Source of the DNA: an uncultured Granulosicoccus sp.
GTDB taxonomy: Bacteria; Pseudomonadota; Gammaproteobacteria; Granulosicoccales; Granulosicoccaceae
DNA: 64,000 bases
Assembly: GCA_947499955.1 (NCBI GenBank)
Contig: CANMQI010000003.1
Span: 310,001-374,000 of the forward strand
Direction of reading: 5' to 3'
Below are positions 60,687-64,000 of the stretch, one piece after another. Made by a program: the position numbers and the translations under genes. The notes under the pieces were generated by a model, which saw only the letters and a list, made by a program, of their open reading frames with translations, ran no database searches and was not told where the DNA came from. Position 1 is the first letter of the stretch; every line of letters begins with the position of its first letter.

Positions 60687-61673
60687 TCAAGGCGCATCCT
60701 GGATGGCTTGCAGACGCTCGTAGACATCGGCCGGCCAAGGCATGTCATCGCTGACGAGATACGGCTGAACGGCTTCGATGAACGGCGCACGATCCACTTC
60801 GTTGACGGTATTGCCCTGCTCGCGGAACCATTCTGCCAGTTCGCTTTCGGCCTGCACGATCTGCCCGGTAGCGTCAAGAGCGGCCTCTTGCAGAATATCC
60901 TTCAGGATCTGCTGGTCGGCTTCGTCCATGCTGGCAAGCGTGCTGCCGGCGACAACCGTGATCAGGGAGTTGGTGATGTGCCCTGTCAGGTTGATGTTGC
61001 TCTGCACTTCATAGAACTTCTTGAACTGGATGGTTGGCAGCGGGTTTTCCTGTGCATCGACCACACCCTGCTGCAATGCGAGGTAGACCTCGGAGAACGC
61101 CATGGGAGTCGGGTTGGCACCAGTGGCTTCCGGGAACAGCAGATACGAAGGTGCGTTGGGAACACGGATCTTCAGGTTTTCCATATCCGCAGGCGTCAGG
61201 ATCGGCTTGTTGGCCGTCACGTGACGTGCTCCGTAGTAAGTCAGCGCTACGATCTCATTGCCAGTGGCATCCTTGTAGCCACCTGAGAGCTCGCTGAACA
61301 GGTCACTGTCACGATAGGATTCCCAGTGCTTCTGACTGCGCAGCGTGAACGGGTAGTCACTGATGGAGATAGGACCGTAGGAACTGCCGGCAAAACCGAC
61401 ACCGGTGTAGATGACATCGACCGTACCCAGTGACAAGCCCTCATTGATGGCCGTTTCCTTGCCCAGTGAAGAGGCCGGGAACACCTTCATTTCATACCGG
61501 CCTTCAGTACGCTTTTCCAGCTCTTCGGCGGCTTTGAGGATAGCCTGATGGTAAGGGGTGGCGATTTCGTAGACGTGAGCAAACTGCAGTGTCTTGGCAG
61601 CACTTGCCGGGCCGGCGACTGCCAGCGCGACAGTAGCCAGCGCAACAGCCTTCGCCAGATTCCTGATTTTCAT
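60687..61673 (-). CDS. dctP: TRAP transporter substrate-binding protein (DctP), second system
   Basis: This 328-residue periplasmic protein has a Sec signal peptide (MKIRNLAKAVALATVALAVAGPASA) and a DctP body (KTLQFAHVYEIATPYHQAILKAAEELEKRTEGRYEMKVFPASSLGKETAINEGLSLGTVDVIYTG, ENLKIRVPNAPSYLLFPEATGANPTPMAFSEVYLALQQGVVDAQENP). The conserved Arg in LKIRVP binds the ligand carboxylate in this family. I chose ATG 61673; the upstream in-frame stretch is not homologous. First gene of the operon. Confidence 0.94.
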   Translation of the reverse strand: MKIRNLAKAVALATVALAVAGPASAAKTLQFAHVYEIATPYHQAILKAAEELEKRTEGRYEMKVFPASSLGKETAINEGLSLGTVDVIYTGVGFAGSSYGPISISDYPFTLRSQKHWESYRDSDLFSELSGGYKDATGNEIVALTYYGARHVTANKPILTPADMENLKIRVPNAPSYLLFPEATGANPTPMAFSEVYLALQQGVVDAQENPLPTIQFKKFYEVQSNINLTGHITNSLITVVAGSTLASMDEADQQILKDILQEAALDATGQIVQAESELAEWFREQGNTVNEVDRAPFIEAVQPYLVSDDMPWPADVYERLQAIQDAP

Positions 61674-62047
61674 GTGAGTACTCTCCTTCTCGCCGTAGCA
61701 ACGGCATGGGTTGAGGCAATTCCAGCGAATTGCCAAAAAAGTGGTCTGGATGAAATTCCCGGTGATCAGACCTGAACTGCGTCAGTAGCGGCACTGTGTT
61801 GACGATGCCTGTACATCGGCTACGCGTATGCCTTTGGGGCATCAAACGTGACCGAATCGAATCACAGGTATCGGCATCATTTCTGCTGCACCGGGATGAA
61901 TCGGATTCTTGAATCTTCTTGTTCTTGGATAACCGCTTGGTACATTATCTATTTTGTACAATATCGTATGATAATCGTTCGACTTTGTCACTAAAGAACC
62001 ACGGATGAATACCGACCTGCGTGACAAGGCTCACCCTCGTTCGCCCA
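61674..62047. promoter_or_regulatory. 374-bp control region of the second TRAP operon
   Basis: No gene is seen. ATTTTGTACAATATC at 61951-61965 contains the palindrome TTGTACAA and is nested between ATTATC (61945-61950) and GATAAT (61970-61975). It differs at one base from ATTTTGTCCAATATC in front of kbl (54126-54140). It may be an operator, about 280 bp upstream of the binding-protein gene. Confidence 0.4.
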
Positions 62048-62837
62048 ATGGCTGACTGGTCCATACTCGGGGTGGTCGTCGCAACCGCTACAGTACTGTT
62101 CATTCCTCGCCTGTCCAATGCCATCCTGTGGCGAGCAATCATCACCCCCTCGCTCAATCATCAGTGGCTTGCTCTGGGGTCTGGTGATGTATTTCGGCGT
62201 GCGAAACGCTGCCAGCGAACTGCATTTCCCACCCGCCTCACTGACCGGCTGGCCCGCCCTGACTCTGGCTTTCGGGCTGATTGTCACCGTGCAGGGATTC
62301 GAGACGTCGCGCTATCTGGGCAATACCTACAACGCAGCGATCCGCATTCGCTCCATGCGAATAGCCCAGATTCTGTCCACGACCATCTACATGGCCTACA
62401 TCCTGTTGCTGAGCTATGTTTTCGAGGCTGATACCCTGCAGCTGGATGAAACCGCCATCATCGACATGATGTTGGTTGTGTCTCCCATACTGTCCATGCT
62501 GCTGGTGGCAGCCGCACTGAGCGCGCAGTTCAGCGCAGCTGTTGCCGACACCAGTGGATCCGGCGGTCTGCTTGTCGAACTGACCCGCAAGCGACTGTCT
62601 GCTCGACAGGCCTATCTGCTGCTGGTCTTGCTGGGCCTGACACTGACCTGGACCGCAGATGTCTTCCAGATCATCAGCCATGCATCACGGGCGTTCGCCC
62701 TCTATTACTCACTACAGGCAGCAATCGCCGCAGTCAATTACCGGCAAGAACCGCGCAACAGTCTGAAGGCCGCATCCTGCGGACCATTGTGCGTGATGGG
62801 AATAACCATCACGCTGTTCGGTGTACCGGTGGAGTAG
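62048..62837 (+). pseudogene. Decayed membrane-protein gene (frameshift and internal deletion)
   Basis: The 5' part reads MADWSILGVVVATATVLFIPRLSNAILWRAIITPS in one frame. Near the C run at about 62146 the sense continues in another frame as SIISGLLWGLVMYFGVRNAASELHFPP, then an intact hydrophobic C-terminal half (LTLAFGLIVTVQGFETSRYLGNTYNAAIRIRSMRIAQ, IIDMMLVVSPILSMLLVAAALSAQFSAAVADTSGSGGLLVELTRK). Comparable membrane proteins known to me have about 130 more residues between the two parts, so an internal deletion is also likely. The family is transporter-like but uncharacterised. The last 29 bp overlap the end of the opposing P-type ATPase gene. Confidence 0.6.
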
Positions 62838-64000
62838 CGGCGCCATCGGCCCGCAACAACCTCAGTGCATTGCCAACCACCAATAGCGTGGCACCCACAT
62901 CGGCGGCAATAGCCCCCCACAAGGTGGCAACACCGAACGCTGTCATGATCACGAACAGGGCTTTCACCGACAGTGAGAACACGATGTTCTGGCGAATGAT
63001 GTTCAAGGTGCGTCGGGCATGATCAATCAGCCAGGGCAGTCGTTCCAGATCGTCGCTCATCAAGGCTACATCAGCCGTCTCGATGGCGGCATCCGAGCCG
63101 ATCGCGCCCATGGCCACACCAAAACTGGCACGCGCCATCGCCGGGGCATCGTTGACCCCATCGCCGATCATGGCCACCACCTTGTGGCGTGCTGCCAACG
63201 CTTCAATTTCAGCCACCTTGTCATCCGGCAACAGACCTGCGCGCACCGTATCGATACCGACGGCTGAGGCAACCGCATTGGCAGTCACGGCATTGTCACC
63301 CGTGAGCATGACAATCTCCTTGATGCCCTGCTGATGCAACCTGGCAATGACCGACCGGGCTTCCGGACGCAAGGCATCGGCCAGAGCCAACAGGCCAATG
63401 GCCTGATCTCCCGTCCCCACGACCACCACGGTATTGCCGGCCTGCTCCAGCTCCACGATCTGCTGCTCAAGCAGGTCCAGTGTCTCGGTGGCATCACTCA
63501 GCGACTCCCGGGCAAACCTTGCCGATCCCATCCACAGCTGTCGTCCCTGCACCTGACCCCGGACTCCGCGTCCAGCCAGTACATTCACCTCATCGGCGGG
63601 AACCGTATCGATCCCTTGTGCGCTGGCTGCTCGCATGATGGCCGCAGCCAGAGGGTGAGAGCTACGAGATTCGAGCGCGGCGGCATCGGCCAACAGGGCC
63701 TGCTCGCTACGCCCGTCCAGTGCCACGATCTTCTGCACCGCAGGCTTGCCCAGGGTCAGCGTACCGGTCTTGTCCAGTGCCAGCGCATCCAGCCTGGCCG
63801 GCAGTTCGACGTAGGTGCCGCCCTTGATCAATACGCCGGAGCGGGCAGCACTGGCCAGAGCTGCCACCACGGAGACCGGCGTGGAGATGACCAGCGCACA
63901 GGGGCAGGCAATGACCAGCAGCACAAGGGCATTGTACACCCATGGCTGCCAGTCTGCACCAAACGCCAAGGGCGGCACCAGAAGTACCAACAAGGCAAGT
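62809..64000 (-). CDS. Heavy-metal P-type ATPase (ZntA/CadA-like), C-terminal part
   Basis: The reading frame runs past the right window edge; about 397 residues are visible. Motifs in order are the metal-binding CPC in NALVLLVIACPCALVISTPVSVV, phosphorylation site LDKTGTLT, the HP motif ESRSSHPLAAAI, TGDN, and the hinge MIGDGVNDAPAMARASFGVAMG. The last two helices end in ALFVIMTAFGVATLWGAIAADVGATLLVVGNALRLL. The CPC motif and closing-helix Asp (AADVGA) point to Zn/Cd/Pb export rather than copper. N-terminal metal-binding domains and the first helices lie outside the window. Confidence 0.93.
   Translation of the reverse strand, partial: LALLVLLVPPLAFGADWQPWVYNALVLLVIACPCALVISTPVSVVAALASAARSGVLIKGGTYVELPARLDALALDKTGTLTLGKPAVQKIVALDGRSEQALLADAAALESRSSHPLAAAIMRAASAQGIDTVPADEVNVLAGRGVRGQVQGRQLWMGSARFARESLSDATETLDLLEQQIVELEQAGNTVVVVGTGDQAIGLLALADALRPEARSVIARLHQQGIKEIVMLTGDNAVTANAVASAVGIDTVRAGLLPDDKVAEIEALAARHKVVAMIGDGVNDAPAMARASFGVAMGAIGSDAAIETADVALMSDDLERLPWLIDHARRTLNIIRQNIVFSLSVKALFVIMTAFGVATLWGAIAADVGATLLVVGNALRLLRADGAATPPVHRTA

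Noticed and set aside
62021-62431. Independent small gene at 62021
   Set aside because: Its N-terminal part matches the start of the decayed membrane-protein gene and its C-terminal part is out-of-frame sequence; it is better treated as part of the pseudogene.
1-64000. tRNA, rRNA, prophage, insertion sequence or origin
   Set aside because: No tRNA cloverleaf or CCA-ended segment, no transposase or integrase motif and no terminal inverted repeats with target duplications were recognised on reading both strands.

Overview
This is a moderately GC-rich chromosomal window from a heterotrophic, probably marine, Gammaproteobacterium. The order thiO-thiS-thiG-thiE, the abundance of ABC, TRAP and TTT uptake systems, the sulfonate and sulfate-ester genes and the kbl-tdh operon suggest a Granulosicoccus-like organism; this placement is inference. 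I see no rRNA, tRNA, CRISPR array, prophage or insertion sequence. The window reads as a dense run of catabolic and transport modules, most with their own regulator.

Left part (1-15.2 kb). The thiamine operon (end of thiO, thiS, thiG, thiE) is followed by dapA, a LysE-type exporter and a solute-binding-like protein without a signal peptide. A LacI-type regulator then faces a translationally coupled operon of an APH-fold kinase, an enolase paralogue with altered active-site residues and an SDR dehydrogenase. A perfect 16-bp palindrome and a consensus -35 box lie between them. A membrane protein homologous to vitamin K-dependent gamma-glutamyl carboxylase follows, then a complete sugar ABC importer (ATPase, binding protein, two permeases).

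Middle part (15.3-37.1 kb). A GntR/FadR-type regulator is divergent from a sulfatase, an enolase-superfamily sugar-acid dehydratase and a five-gene peptide/opine-type ABC importer. A RraA-type aldolase-like gene converges on this operon across a 7-bp tandem repeat and hairpin. Next come a tripartite tricarboxylate transporter (tctCBA), a second GntR/FCD regulator, a four-gene ribose-type ABC importer with two identical operator-like boxes upstream, and an MFS exporter.

Right part (37.1-64 kb). A seven-gene minus-strand operon (GMC dehydrogenase, TRAP transporter, xsc, YeiH/TauZ-type exporter, pta) with a divergent IclR regulator looks like a complete isethionate dissimilation pathway. It is followed by a formylglycine-generating enzyme with a Rieske protein, an MBL lipoprotein with a divergent LysR, and the kbl-tdh-XRE/cupin-racemase threonine operon. 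Then come a DgcA/TMADH-like flavin oxidoreductase, a secreted alpha/beta hydrolase, a second TRAP operon, a decayed membrane-protein gene and the 3' part of a Zn/Cd P-type ATPase.

One architectural theme recurs. In all six binding-protein-dependent transport operons, a GC-rich stem-loop sits directly downstream of the binding-protein gene and before the membrane-component genes. This suggests a shared way of making more binding protein than permease.
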